From the NCBI RefSeq assembly GCF_022539665.2, contig NC_081337.1, forward strand, positions 6,362,679-6,426,678: 64,000 nucleotides of DNA, written 5' to 3'. Shown one piece after another: positions 34,365 to 64,000 of the stretch (position 1 is its first letter; every line of letters starts with the position of its first letter). The translations under genes and the position numbers were made by a program. The stretch is from Daphnia carinata. Taxonomy: Eukaryota > Arthropoda > Branchiopoda > Diplostraca > Daphniidae. Below the pieces are notes generated by a model, which did no database searches, was not told the DNA's origin, and saw only the letters and a list, made by a program, of their open reading frames with translations.

Positions 34365-37300
34365 GGTGGAGCTACATAAAAAACTTCAGCGATCCCAAAG
34401 TATAGTAAATATAATGAATCCAGTCAAATCGGTAGTAAAAAATAAAAATAAAAAGGAAAGTTTTTAAATCAGTAGTTAATAAATCAACGAAACATGTCAG
34501 CACAGATGACGATCCATCAAAATCCGATTCAAATATATGATATCAAATTAACTTTGAAAAAATGGAAACTGAGCTCAGTCCAGTCAAGTAAAAAGATGAA
34601 ACGTGAGTAGCAAACCCAACAGAAGTTGTATACCAACAAGAAACAGGGAAAATGTAATTAGAACGAGGGATAAATTTGACGGATTGGATAGGCTAGGGAA
34701 CATTATCGTCGTCGTTTATAAAAACAGAATGGATGTGTTACTACAATCAGAGATTCCCAGTCCTATAGTATTTTGCCGCTGAGGTGTGTAGAAGTTAACA
34801 AAAACAGTAGCAATGTTCTTCCAGGCTTCTTTTGTTCGCACATATTGGCAGTGTTAAACTATAAGCTGCGAATGATGATGGAGGTTTTGGGTCATCTTCA
34901 CCTCGGTCTTCATGTAGAACCGTTCATTGATTCTTCAACGGATTTTGCATATAAAATTGCGTATGCAAAGTCACCCAACTAATCATCATCAAACGTTTCG
35001 AGAAATAAACAAAGGAATGCCGATAAGAAAAGTAAAAACAACTAATCAACTATTCCATGGTTTACAAATGAGCCCTCTCAGTCTGTCGCGTACGAAGGGG
35101 ATTCATGAACTCAATCCCAAAGGGGGATTGACACAACCGTATTCAACAACCCTGCGATTACATATACCTTCGTTATTCACGTACGTTTTGTCAGTTTGTT
35201 AGCCTCCCTCGCTTTATGTACTGTAGGACTAAATGATATTGGATTAAATATAAGACTGAATATGCGATCACACGCAAAAATTGTTTACAAGAGCACGAGC
35301 AAAGGAGATGGTGCAACTGACGATAGGTGTGGAGGGATGGGTTATTTTAGGGTTTGCGTACTGGACTGTATAAAACAACATAATCAACTGGAGTACATTA
35401 GAGATGATTGGCAGCATGCTCCTCTCTTACGAAAACATCGTGACCGCACCCACAGAAACTGGCGGTAATGTTGTTTGCATTGAAAAGAATAATAATTATG
35501 TCTCGTTTTTCTTTGCCTTTTCCCATCATTCAATTCTCTATTCTTTTGAAAATGTTCGACAGTAAGCTGATTAATCTTTGACGGGATCATTGTTTGGTGA
35601 TTGTTACTCCTGGATTTCTCTTTGGCCGCCCGACCCGCTGGCACTTCTCCAAGTCTTAAGGATGCGTGGGTTAAGGGCGTGTTAGGACGATATAGTTAGA
35701 CGTCATCGTCGAGGATTTCAGCACTGATTTCGAAGCTCAACCATGGCCCACAAAGCGACGCTTATAAGCGAGCAGAAAGTTGGAATACCCAGTCGATCCA
35801 AGGAAGCCACTCCGCTGCTGGTTGGACACTGGGCTGGCGGCTGTTGCAGATTGGCTACGTGTCCACATAATAAGAAAAAGGAAAGGAAAAAAATAAAGAT
35901 AAGACAACTCTTCTTTCTTTTTAGTGTGTGTTTGTTAGTCCGATCAATCGATATCGACCGTTCATCTGTTATCATTATGCATACGGTATTGCTCGTTCGC
36001 CGATCTGGAACTGCTTCGAACGGGACTGCTAGAGCTGTGACAGCGATTTTTCAGAGATTCGCGTATAACTAGACGTTAAAAATAACGCAGCTGAAGATTG
36101 ACAAACATCCGCTGGTGAATTGTTTTTTTTTTTTTTCACTTCCTCTGTTCCTTGTTAACAAGTTTTGCTTACACAAAATTGTGCTACCCACTTTATTTTT
36201 CCATCCACCCACCTACCCAGGTAATGGTGTCAGTGGTTGCTGATCCGATTGGCTTGAGAGGCAAAAGAACATGACACAAGTTATTTTGAATTTTTGCTTG
36301 GTTGAAGTTATAGGTAATACGTCATAAGTCGTGGATCTCTTCCGGAACGAAGATTCCCACTGCACTATTCACGGAAAAATGGCTACCGTCTCTGACGTCA
36401 ACGGGGTTGACGTTTCTTGATGAAGAACTGTGGTGGGCGGGAAGTACTAGCAGTCAAGCTATATGTTACGCTAGGTCATTCTAGAGCGGAACTCGGAGAA
36501 ACGGAAGAGGAAGGCCAACCACCGATTTCTCTAGGGATGCGGTACGAGCCATATGCACGCTGCACACAATGTCAAGTTATGTCAAGCGAGAGGAAACTCT
36601 GCTCACATTGCAGTCGTCGCAAATAAATGTGGAGGACGGAACCGACCACTGGGACCGAAGAGGATAAAAGCAGTATCATAAAAAAAATGAGAAAATGGGT
36701 TCTGGATAAAAATAAAAGAAAAAAAAAAGATGGCCGCAAAGCAAACTATGCCGATGGTTGCGCTGTGACGTCTTGATCGATCACATCCATTGGGTAGATG
36801 TACTGCACTGTCGGGTCCCGGGAAAATGGAGGTTCTTGACAGCTGATCCACCCACTCTGGCTAGAAACAAAAACTTCAAGCTTATCGTTGATTGTTTCTC
36901 TCCTGTAAAAATTTACGCAGCGGTGCTACCGTCAGCTGACACCATCCAATTCTTATTGCGCAAAGGATCCAATTACATTCCAGCTTAAATTGTTGTAGCT
37001 TTCTTATCGCGTTATTTTTCGTTTTCACTTTGTACGCTTCCATGTCCTCTATTCACACTGTGATGACGTTTGGGAAGATGGGCGCCAGTAGTTCACAACT
37101 GTATGAATACGAGCAGCCGACAGGAAGTGCTCGAGTGCCGAATTCAAATGCTTGTCAGTTGAGTAAAGCCCACGTACTGAGTACATCATATAGCCGTATA
37201 CTCTTATACGTTGCGCAATTCTGCAACTCAACATTTAAAATCCTGGATCCTTATTAGAACAACTGAGTTTCTCAGAGAAGGAAGTGAGCCTCTTTACACC

Positions 37301-37977
37301 AATCTCCGTTGTTTTTGATTAATTCTTTCCTCTACTTGTTTCTAGCGGCATAGATGAACGAAACGGATGATAGCTACACGTGCAGCGTACATTCGGGTTC
37401 TCGATCCATCCGCAAGGAGCCTTTTATTCTCCACCCCCCTTGGATAGACATAAGACATTATTTGATAACCGGATAAACTAGAAGAGTGTATGCCGTGTAC
37501 ACAGGTGCTCAAGTTCCCTCGCATCTATCAGAAACGTCTTCTTAAGCGCTCAGTTTCTTTCCCTGTGCCGTTGAGAGCATCACATTATTAGCTGTTGATG
37601 TTGGACGTTAACGACGTCTAGCAAAAGACGGGCGGCCAACGATACATGAACATTTAGCATTTCGGGGTTCTTTAATAGGCCTTACCATTTGAAACGTGCA
37701 GAGGCACGATAAGAAAAAGAAAACACCGAAATGAACGGGAACTAGTGAGTCTGTCGTAGTTACACAGCCAACAGTTTACCTCTCTATTAAGATCGGAACT
37801 GTAAAGTCTAGAAGACCTCACGAGCCTCTTTTTCTTTTACTGAAGTCTATATGACGCCGTGAAACAAGGCATAACGTCACGCTATGTTATAGCGACACCG
37901 TACCACACCCTATTACTAAGCTGATTAGAGCCAACGTGACTCTCTTTGTACCAATAAAATAAGTAGACAGCAATTCA

Positions 37978-52580
<14,603 letters not shown>

Positions 52581-52629
52581 GTCACTCGCACAGGCGGTTG
52601 GCCCGCATAAGCCCTGTGCGCATGGATAT

Positions 52630-52758
52630 ATTTATATGGGCTACTTGGAATTCTAAAAATAGCTATAAAGGGACTCCGTGCAACCTCCCACGCGCGTCAC
52701 GTCGTTTTGACTCATCCGAAACAATCTTCCGCCATTCTCAATCTAGAGCGTGACGTCA
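52630..52758 (+). promoter_or_regulatory. Promoter-like cluster: CArG-like, MEF2, TATA and CRE motifs
   Basis: Within 130 bp: ATTTATATGG (52630-52639, near-CArG on the minus strand), CTAAAAATAG (52653-52662, perfect MEF2 consensus), TATAAAG (52664-52670), and palindromic TGACGTCA (52751-52758). The order resembles a muscle or neuronal TATA promoter facing right, but no coding exon was found downstream. Confidence 0.35.
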
Positions 52759-52759
52759 A

Positions 52760-55700
52760 GAGTTAAAGACATGCTCCAATGGAGAAAACGAGTCGGAACG
52801 CCAACTAAGAGGGGTAACCCGAACCAGCTAAAAGGGAACGGAGAAACATAGAGGAAATGAAATCTGTCGGATGTCGTTTCGCCTTTCAGATGTAGTACGA
52901 ATCGGTACTACACTGTCAGGAGCGTGAAAAGATGTAAGGAAGAAAGAAAGAAAGAAAAAATGAGAGGTCCGTTGTGAACTCGCCAAGTTATAACAGCGTA
53001 CGAGCTCTTAGTTCTATTGAACTTTGAGTTCTAGAAAAAAAAAAACTTGGATGATGTCAGACGTTTACAGATGATGCCAGGCTTTGTAAAGAACTCAAAT
53101 CAGTGGTGCAACATCAATCATTACATATTAATGCTACATTTTTTATGTAGTTTATGCTGCGTTTTCGTCTGAAGGATAAGGAACTCTATTTTTCATCGCA
53201 TCTTACGCTAAATCTACCTGCAAATGTTGGCTTTAAACGATGCCAAGTCGAAGAAGATTTGGCATCGCAACGCGTAGGGGGTAGTGGTCGGTTCGCCTTG
53301 TCCGTTTTGGTTCAGCTTGAAGACCATCACCGGTTCAAAAGTTCACCAAGTTGTGTTATTCCTACACGTCCACGAATTTTTCTTCTTTTGGCATATGCCA
53401 CACTGTCACTTCACCGGAAACAGTTGGTCGAAGCTGAAATGCATTTTGGAAGCCAAAAACGATATATATGGGGGGGGGGGGGGGGTACGTGGGTAGAGAA
53501 AGGATAACAGCAGGAAGAAGAATGGGCGTTGCCAACTATCAAGTCCATGTAATTTCGCAGCTCCATATATGTAGCTTATCCTCATATAAAGTGTATAGTT
53601 ATGATAGGGAAATGGCTTATGTAGGCCAAGGGGTGCAAGAACATATGGCCGTGAAGAAAAATAAAAAAAATATCGAACCAACTAGGTCGCTGTTGATTAA
53701 ATGAACAGAAATCAATAATGGGTTGGTGAAGAAAAAAGAAGAAGAATAAAAAGTTGGCTATACATATCGCACGGCTGTACAGCAGAGACAGACGACGGGC
53801 CGGCTAGGAAAGAAAAGATAATAAGAATCGAGCCGCAAAGAAAATGGAGAGAAAACGGGGAAGGTTCAATAAAAAGAGACAACGGCGAAAGAAGAGAAAG
53901 ACAGAGAGAAGAGAACCACGCAGACATACACACCCAAAAGAAAGCAAAAAGAACGAGTTGGATAAGATATAGACGCGTGGCAACGCAACCCGATCTCGGA
54001 TTGGAAAACGGGATTTCCCGGCGGAGTGGTCATTTGTAGTCGGACGAGACCTATACGACCGGGCCTCAGAAAAACATAAAAGAGGAGCTCTATTGCAAAA
54101 AAAAAAAAAGGCGAGCGCATACTGTATAGTCAAAGAACGAAAGGGAAATAAAGAAGAAGAAAACAAAACAAGCGAAATAAAAAAGACAACAGCGACATTA
54201 GTCCCGCATCTCTTCCTGCCTTTCCTTATTCCGTTTTTTTTTTTTTTTTCATTATTCTTCGTTCCGAGTGATACGGGTGACCTAGAAAAAAAAACTGCGG
54301 CTCGGTCCTGTTATGCCAACACCGAAGATCAATTACTAGATTGGGAAGCGCGCGCACAAAGTGGCGAAACGTCTGCTGCGGCGGAACCGACTGCGGTCCA
54401 ACCCTCTTTTTTTTTATCCAGCTCTTCCAGAATCCAGCCACTGGCTTGGTTTGGGGAATCTCACATATTAAATGTTTTAACGCAACTATTTGAACTATTC
54501 GTGTTATAACAATGCGCTTTCTGTTAATCCTACTAAAACAACAAGGTTTAAAAGTATCTAAGCTATTTTTATCAGTTAAACATTAAAGCTAATTTTAAAA
54601 ATCTTGGCAAATACTTTAAAACCTTTCAAATTCTTTACGAATCGTTGGTGACAATAAGAGGCGTAACGATGGCGGTGATGGAACACCGTAAACGGGGCGC
54701 ACTTCCATGTTGCGTGAAAATTGCTATAACTACTAAACCATTGACAACAGAAAATAATCAATCAATGCTTCGGTAATTAATGTAATACCAGTGTAGTTGC
54801 AAATGGGTCACGACATGCAATGCCATTTTGTTATAACTGCATAATTCAAATCGGCAAACGTAATGCAGTTGAGTCATCGTTAAGTCCCAGCCGCAGAGTT
54901 TCCGGTTGCACAGGAAAGAAAATAAGATCGCGTGCCAAAAGCCTATTCAAATTCTCAAAATTTTTAACTTTTATAATCGATCTACAAGTTTTACCCGAAA
55001 CTAATTCGACAACTTTGCGCGTAGGCGACTCAAGAAGTTTTAAAATGCCACGTCCAGTTCGTATTCCATGACACAGCCACTTGTGTCAATCCGATTTCAG
55101 CACAAAAATTTCAACATTTTTCGCAGTGAATAAAAGCTTCAGTAAAAAACGGAGACTGCGCAGCATATTTTTCTAGTTGTTAGTAGCCAATTTACGTTCA
55201 ATAAAACAAGACATCTTGGATTGTATATAATGATAACAGTATCATACCGTTGATGAAACAAGAGGAGATTATCCGAAGATCAGGATGCAAACACTTGATG
55301 TTGTCCGACCGTGTTGATAGCAACAATGACGGATTTGAATCATTTAATCAAAGCTTTTGATCTTAACTGACACTTGTGAGTGATTAAAAGCCATTGTGGT
55401 TACTGTCAAGGACAATCATCCGCTGGGACGCAGTCCAACGTTTATTATCACGTTGATTAAGTGGGATGTAAAAAAAAAAAAAAAGAAAAGACCAATCTAT
55501 AAGACACGACTTGAAGCACTTGAAGAAAGGATTGGACTCATCAAGCGGTTCATCAAGTTTGACATTTTCCAGGTTCTTATTTCCGGGAGGGGCTCTGTCG
55601 TGGATCTATTTGGCGAGCGTGAAAATGGGAGATCTAGGACTTCTGCAGCGGGATAAGTAAACTTCGCTGGTAGAGACCCACACAAAGAAACAAAAAGTAC

Positions 55701-58700
55701 ATACAAAAAAAAACATTGTTGATATAAAAGTAAGGAAGGGAAAAAAGAGGCTCAGATAAAACGAAGAGAAACGAAGAAAAAGCGAAAGGTGGAAGAAGCA
55801 ATCGAAGAGACTAAAAGAGATAGGAAAGAAAAAAAGAAAAAGTAAGATCGACCAGAAAACTGCGCTAAAAGACGTCGTGTAAATGGTAACTGAAAACGTG
55901 GGAGAAAAGACAGCTGATCACATGGGGCGGGCGCAACAAGCGCATATACAGCTGCCTCCGTACTCCCGTCTCCAAGTTCGGGTCTCATACTATATATATA
56001 CGCATGTAGTACTATATGGTCAAATAACTACCCTATACAACTTATTCTATAGTTACTTATACAGCCCACGAGAAGCGTACAAATATGGATAGCATTATAA
56101 ACGTATCCAGCAGGCAACCGACACATATGAAGCTTTGCTAGTCGTTTCAATATGTTTGGTTCGGTTGGAAAACCAGCAACGAAAACAACAAATTCATTTT
56201 TCACGTCCCATTTGTTTGCTGTCGACATCTTGTTGCCAACCCTACATTTATATTGAAAATTATATTCAGTTTGTTTAATAGCATTCGGCCGGATATGTTG
56301 GTCGTGTTTCTTTATTTTGCTTGAAATGATTTATTCATTTTTCATGGGGGTTTTCAGCGTTCGCAGAGCTGGGCGGAGATATAACATCGGGATAGACCGA
56401 TCGGTACGATGTACACGATGCACTTTTAAAAAAGACAGGAGAGCCACGCCTTTGGCTGTGATGTTTTTCTCGTTACGGTTTTCCCTTTTTCCTCGCCGTG
56501 CAGTTCGTGTGGCTGGCGAGCAAATTTCCCATTAACTTGGTGACGCTAAAGCCATCGCTCAAACGACAACATTTCCAATCAGCAATTTGGAACGACAGCT
56601 CCACCTCTTGCGTGTTACAGACGCCGTTGCAACATTAAAGAAAAAGGTTGCACTAGTGAGACTGTGTCGTGCAGGCAGGCACTTACCTCTCGGGTCACGG
56701 CAAGGTCCTTTGGCCATTATTTAGATTGGCTGGATACCGCTACTTCCGCATCACGAACTATCCCTATATTTTTTGTTGCCAAAATCTCGTATACCTTTGG
56801 CTTCAGTCTCCTCGCATCTCCTGTGTGCCCTACATTACAAAACCGTAGTAATATTTATTTGACTGACTCGTAAGAGCATAATGATTGTCTATTGAGCGCA
56901 ATTCTGCTTATACAGTCATATATAGTCTAGCTAGAAAGCTTTCAGATGCATCTTTGATGATAGCGATAGGGAAAACATGCACAATTAGTGTTTGTATATC
57001 ATCGTAATGGCAGTATGGAGGGCCTGAATAATTTCTTTTCTGATCAAAAATGAAATCCGCACATAAGGCATATCGTGTAGTGCAAGTCGCACGGTTGATG
57101 AGTTGATATTAATGATGCCCTCGTTCGTTTGATCGATGCCCTCCTCTTTTTCGTTTGCACACTCTGCAGTAGCACCGTAAAATGCCTCGAGTTTCCATCC
57201 AACCTCTCATATTATCAAATAAATATCGATGTGGGATTCCCAATCCCCTGATCTCATTAAAAATAAACTGCGCCAAGAGAAATCATCGCCGTTGATGCCG
57301 TGCAACCATTGGATTGTCTTCCAACGAACAGCCCTCAATCTCACGTTCGCTTTTTTTGTCCCGCCTTCCTCCTTGAACCTATTTATATGTGACAACTGAG
57401 TTTCTTTTTTTTTTTCGTTATTGAGACGGTGCTGGACCGAATTATTGCGGTGGAATGCACACTCGTTTTTGTTATAGTAGACAAGAGTCCACTCCTCTTC
57501 TCTGTAGAGGGCGAGATAATAATAGGCGCAGAAAAGAAGAGGTGAGACGTATCTAATAGGATCAACGGGAGAAGAGCCGGAAAATGTGCATCATCATCCA
57601 ATATCGCCGTGTCGATATAGAGACACAGGCCTATAACTCTAGTGTATCATTTCGAAACATTTATAGGGGAAACTATAATAATAATAGGCTGCTTCCTTTT
57701 CGGGATAGATTAATTTTTTTATTTTTTGTGAAATTGACTTTCCACAGAAGCTGATGGAGTCTGTTTCCTTGAAAGAACACATAGGGGAAGGAAGGAACCA
57801 GTTCCGGCTCACTTGCATTGAAACTGACGCGCTCATTATTTCTGCCGGAGTGTCATAGAAAGAGACTGCGCGTCTGAAGCGCGTAGCAGTTTTTGACTGA
57901 CGCAATAGTTGATCAAGTTGCTATGTTTCTTAAAAGTTAGTACCGTAAAAAAAAAGTAACAAAAATAAAATGACTTTATGCATGGGAAGTGAACTACGTG
58001 TCTTACAGAACGCCCAACAGTGCCCGTAAATGAATTGGGGACTTATTGACGGGCATGATTTCATGTGGATGCATTCTACGTGTTGCAAGATGTACTTCAT
58101 AATTATACAGCGGTGGCTGTCCAGGCGTCAAAAACTAATTGATCATGCTATTGAATCAGCCTGTTTCTGCCTTCGTCTGATTCCTGGAAAACCAACCGCC
58201 ATGAAATTGTTGATATACGTCGAATTAGACGATCGACGGGTTTACGGTAAGTCTGTTTCATTGTTCAAACACGTTATGTTATAAGTCTTTAAGAGAAATA
58301 CCGATCGTAGATGGATAGGAAAGAAACTTCCGAGCGTGGATGCAATAAATACATTACGTTTACTCCGCGTGAGGAGGTGGTAGTTTATCATCATTACGAT
58401 CTGTAGATAAATGCGATAGACTTCCGAATTGAGGGTCGGTCGCCCGGACGTAAAGGGGGGAAAAGATAAAGCTCGGGAAAAAACAAAAAAAAGGCTTCAA
58501 AAAAGATAGATAAAATACGTAAAAACAAACATAAACGCTGCGTACAGTGTGCAAAATTTCGGCCTTCAGCTTACGATGAATTTGATAAATTACGATCACC
58601 GGCAGCGTTTCCTGTACACCGTAAAATAAAACAGCAGTAATTCGTTTTTATAAAGTTTGCTCTCTAAACTCTAATTAGATTCAAAGTTTTGGAAGACTTG

Positions 58701-59000
58701 GTCGTCATGACAATGCTCCATACTGCCACAGGGGAAACCGTCGATTAGTGATAATGGTGGTGGTTTTATAGTTATTGGATCGAGGAAGTGTCCTTATCTT
58801 ATTTCTCGTTAATGAATATAATAGTGTATGCTAGTATATGCTTTTACCCACTAGCCTCATCATTGAGCATTTTAAAAACTGGCGTAATACAACAAAGTAT
58901 TATAGATAACATGTTATTCAGCATTGTGCTTCCATATATTAAAGCACAGCAAATAAAAAGGATTTGCTCACTTAAGCCCACTCAGAGAGAGGCTTCCCTG
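52760..59000. other. Gene-free interval with simple repeats
   Basis: Nothing coding is supported. Features seen: (GAAA)n at about 52940-52960, a G homopolymer at about 53470-53486, purine-rich strand asymmetry at 53.7-54.2 kb and 55.68-55.86 kb, and assorted T runs. Confidence 0.4.
53470..53486 (+). repeat. Poly-G homopolymer run
   Basis: About 16-17 consecutive G on the plus strand. It is prone to length polymorphism and sequencing error and could form a G-quadruplex-like structure. Confidence 0.8.
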
Positions 59001-59015
59001 AGACAGCCCAAAATA

Positions 59016-59923
59016 TCCAATTTCTAAGATCGTATCGAGAAACTACAAATCTCACATCAAAACAATGCTGATTTTCGTGACCCTCGTTCAATTTTGAGTA
59101 GGAATCAAGTGTTTTCAGCCAACGTCCCGATTTGACCAAAAATCGCAAAAGTGGGAAGGCTATAGCCTTTGCACTTTTTCATTTTTGGGTAAATTTGAAA
59201 TTTGATTTAAAATACATGATTTCGATCCAGAATTGAATACTAATCACGGAAATCAACTTTATTTTTCGATTGGGTTTTTTAATTAAACGTAAAAAACAAA
59301 AAAATAAGAAGAATAATAGGAAGTCGGGCTTATTATTTTAGTCGGGCTTAATAATTTTTTCTGCAAAAACTAACACTCATTGGAATTAGTTGAACATCAC
59401 AGTATATACTCACAATTGAATGCTGATGTCGAGAAAACTGTTATTTTTCATTAAGACAACCGTTTTTTAATACAGCGAATATTTCACAATGCTAGTGCGC
59501 CAGTACGCTACAGCGCAAAAAATAAAGAACGCTAACAACACTTCCTTTTCTTTTCTGTTCAAAATGGCTGGTTTAAGGAGAAAACCAAAAGCTGAATCGA
59601 AATCAGCGTTCAATTTTCATTATGCTGTAAGATTTTCATCGAATTCAAAGAGGTCGTTTTTGGCCGATTTTGACAAAAGTGTGAAGGCCTTTGCTGTTTT
59701 TCAATTTTTGAGAATTTGGGAAATGTCTCAGACTTGGATGAAAATGAGCTATTTTGATCGAAATTGAACGAGGATTTCGAATATTAGTCAGATTTGGCGA
59801 AATCAAATCGGTTATCAAGTGGTGAAACAAATAATGGCATCAACGAATTGTGCGTTTTCAATTTCTAAGTTAGTATCGAAAAACTACAAGTCTCCCAATT
59901 AAACAATGCTGATGTTCGTGATC
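59016..59923. repeat. Repeat element related to the 31-32.5-kb island, flanked by short direct repeats
   Basis: The block is bounded by two roughly 65-bp direct repeats (59016-59083 and 59859-59923; both contain AATTTCTAAG, GTATCGA, AACTACAA and AACAATGCTGAT). It contains R3 copy 2 at about 59130-59515, including the palindrome around 59147-59178, AGTCGGGCTTA, and CACTCATTGGAATTAGTTGA. No transposase ORF; the small ORF at 59489-59767 is not recognisable. Confidence 0.7.
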
Positions 59924-61847
59924 ATTTTTTCTTCTTTTCTATTTATCGGCTTAAACAAAAAATAAAAATCAGCCAAAACCACGTAGGAAAAGCTAGAAAG
60001 AAAAAAAAGGGCTTGATAGGCATGCCTCACTTGAATCACTGCTGTTGAATATCCCATTATCTCCTGGATCAACAAAAGGCTCGGGCCTTCATGGTAGCAA
60101 TTAGAACCAAAGCGGCCACTCGCTAAGCTTTCACTCTCGTGATCGGTGCAATTGTGTCTACCAGTAATAGCATATAGAATCTTTTATACGTTTGCCTCAT
60201 TTATTTTATTATTTAAAAAAATAAAAGAGACCCGGTAGAACAACTGATGCCCTTCACTGTGTCGAATCAACGGCCTGATTCACGAGAAGAGACGAGTGGG
60301 TTCCGAGCCCGCTACACAGCAGCCAAGCTGCCAGCAACGGTAGGGCTATCGATTTTTTATTAGACTTCGAGATCTAATGATTTGTTCATCAGTAGTAGAA
60401 GGAAGTGTGTGTGCGACTGTGGCTGCGCTACATCAGACACGTCTTGACGGATGTTTATTGCGAGCAAAAGGAGGTTGTGTGTGGCTAATAAGACGAAAAA
60501 GCCTAACCATAATAAAAGAAAAAACACGCAAAAAAAAGCAGAGTTACAATTGATCTGATATATACGTCGCCCGACAAAAAGGAGGCAACGCAAACACAAG
60601 CGAAGAGACAACTGCAAGGCTGGATTGACTGGCGCATGTGCTATGGCGATGCTTGTCTCTTCCGTAGTCCCATTTTTTGGGCCCGTCTACTGAATAAAGA
60701 CGCAGAAGTACAAAAGCAAAGTTTGGTTGTTTTTTTTTCCTCGCGTCCTCTTTGGAAAGTGGAACAAAGTTTTTTTTTCTATTTGTCTTACTCTTAGCGA
60801 GTTTTGTATCCTCGCTATTGTTCCCGTCATCTCAAAGGGCTTTTGGATCTTCAAAGAGGGATGAGGGCGAGGCCGACGCATCGCATGGATAATTAGCGAA
60901 GATACATAGTTTTCAATGCTTCATTTTGCTGACGCAGAGCATTGTAGTGCTAAAATTAGGGAACACGTGAAAACGTACACCTAACAATAATTAGGTGCAT
61001 TGCTACGGGTTCTATCATTGGCTATAATGTTCATCATCAACGTATGGGAGCACGTAGCGGTATGAAACTAGAGACCACGAATCAGAATCCCGGGAAAAGT
61101 TATGCACCGCTTACTACCGCTATTTGATCGATTTCTGTTATTATGTAATAGTTTAAAATACTCTCTTTCACACTTTTCACGGCCATCGATTTCCAAAATA
61201 AGTTTGGTTGTATAATCTCATCGTTATTCAAATCGCGGAGTCGGGAACTTGTAGTGGTAACTTGGCCGTCGGTGGCGTCATAGCCTTCGACACGAGAGAA
61301 CGGTCACGTCATCTGTTGCAACGTTTCGTTGGCTTAATTGTTCACGTTCGGCTGAATGCTTCGGTACGGTGTTATTATGTTTACAAATTTCTTGTTTACT
61401 GAGCTGAACGTCCTGATAACGCTTGCAAGTTGACTCGCGAAAAACACAGATTTCAAGTAATTGTATTATTTTTAAAACACAGTTTACATACCATTTTACA
61501 GAAGAAATAATCTTTTCACCAAAAATCACACAAGTTTAAGCTTACCAAGCAAATTAGGGCATTCTCCAAAGATCCTGATTGAGATTGGGTAATGTGCAGA
61601 CAGTATGATTGAAGAATACGTATAATTTTACAGATTCGAATATTTTTTAAGTACATATAACACAAATATTTATCACAGGAAACCCAATCTGCTTGCACTT
61701 TGCTGTCTGTTTGAAAAGTGAGTCGCAATTGATTTCCGAAACGAAGAGAGCGCTATTATAGAGATTATCAACGAAAGGGATCACACAAAACTTATTGTAA
61801 TACTTATGATCCTAAATTGCCGTAAAGAAACGATTGCAATATCGGCA
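59924..61847. other. Intergenic flank before RCBTB
   Basis: No gene or RNA supported; moderately AT-rich with some T runs. Confidence 0.4.

Positions 61848-64000
<2,153 letters not shown>

Noticed and set aside
36120-36140. Poly-T run as a possible retroposon tail
   Set aside because: No flanking duplication or gene-derived sequence adjacent; homopolymers are common throughout the window.
54093-54509. 138-codon plus-strand ORF with Lys and Phe runs
   Set aside because: Made mostly from poly-A and poly-T tracts; no plausible product.

Overview
The window looks like nuclear DNA of an arthropod, most likely a branchiopod crustacean such as Daphnia. Genes are split by many very short introns (mostly about 55-100 nt), the splice sites are GT-AG with one GC-AG exception, and the recognisable proteins are animal: tropomyosin, MRG15, a 26/29-kDa-type cysteine protease, MRPS26, SMYD5, MAD2, MRPS6, COX15, VHL, a GRIP-domain golgin, an arthropod-type acetylcholinesterase and an RCBTB protein. 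The species call is inference. I saw no bacterial operons, CRISPR array or tRNA/rRNA genes. Exon models were built by reading splice sites by eye; except where noted, summed exon lengths keep the reading frame.

Layout. (1) 1-9.5 kb, minus strand: the 5' two-thirds of a tropomyosin gene running off the left edge. It has three alternative first coding exons (muscle type, short cytoplasmic type, and a long low-complexity atypical type) and two pairs of mutually exclusive internal exons. Candidate CArG (SRF-type) and CRE motifs are scattered through it. (2) 9.5-13.75 kb: gene-free flank. (3) 13.76-30.54 kb: a tightly packed housekeeping cluster of nine genes. MRG15(-) and 26-29-p(-) lie head-to-tail. 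26-29-p(-)/MRPS26(+), SMYD5(-)/MAD2(+), MRPS6(-)/COX15(+) and VHL(-)/GCC2(+) are divergent pairs with short shared promoter regions. Three of these genes (MRPS26, MRPS6, COX15) act in mitochondrial translation or respiratory-chain assembly. COX15 carries one in-frame TGA. (4) 30.5-38.1 kb: gene-poor, with a repeat-rich island (31.0-32.5 kb, 33.4 kb) bounded by roughly 65-bp inverted repeats. (5) 38.08-40.34 kb, minus strand: acetylcholinesterase, complete through the catalytic domain but with its last C-terminal exon not securely identified. (6) 40.3-61.8 kb: about 21.5 kb without a convincing gene, containing simple repeats, a promoter-like motif cluster near 52.6-52.8 kb, and a second copy of the 31-32-kb repeat family at 59.0-59.9 kb. 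(7) 61.85-64 kb, minus strand: the 3' part of an RCBTB1/2-like gene (RCC1 repeats, BTB, C-terminal domain) entering from the right edge.

The genes do not form one pathway. The window is a mix of a complex, developmentally regulated muscle/cytoskeleton gene, a cluster of constitutive genes, and one synaptic gene embedded in large non-coding flanks.
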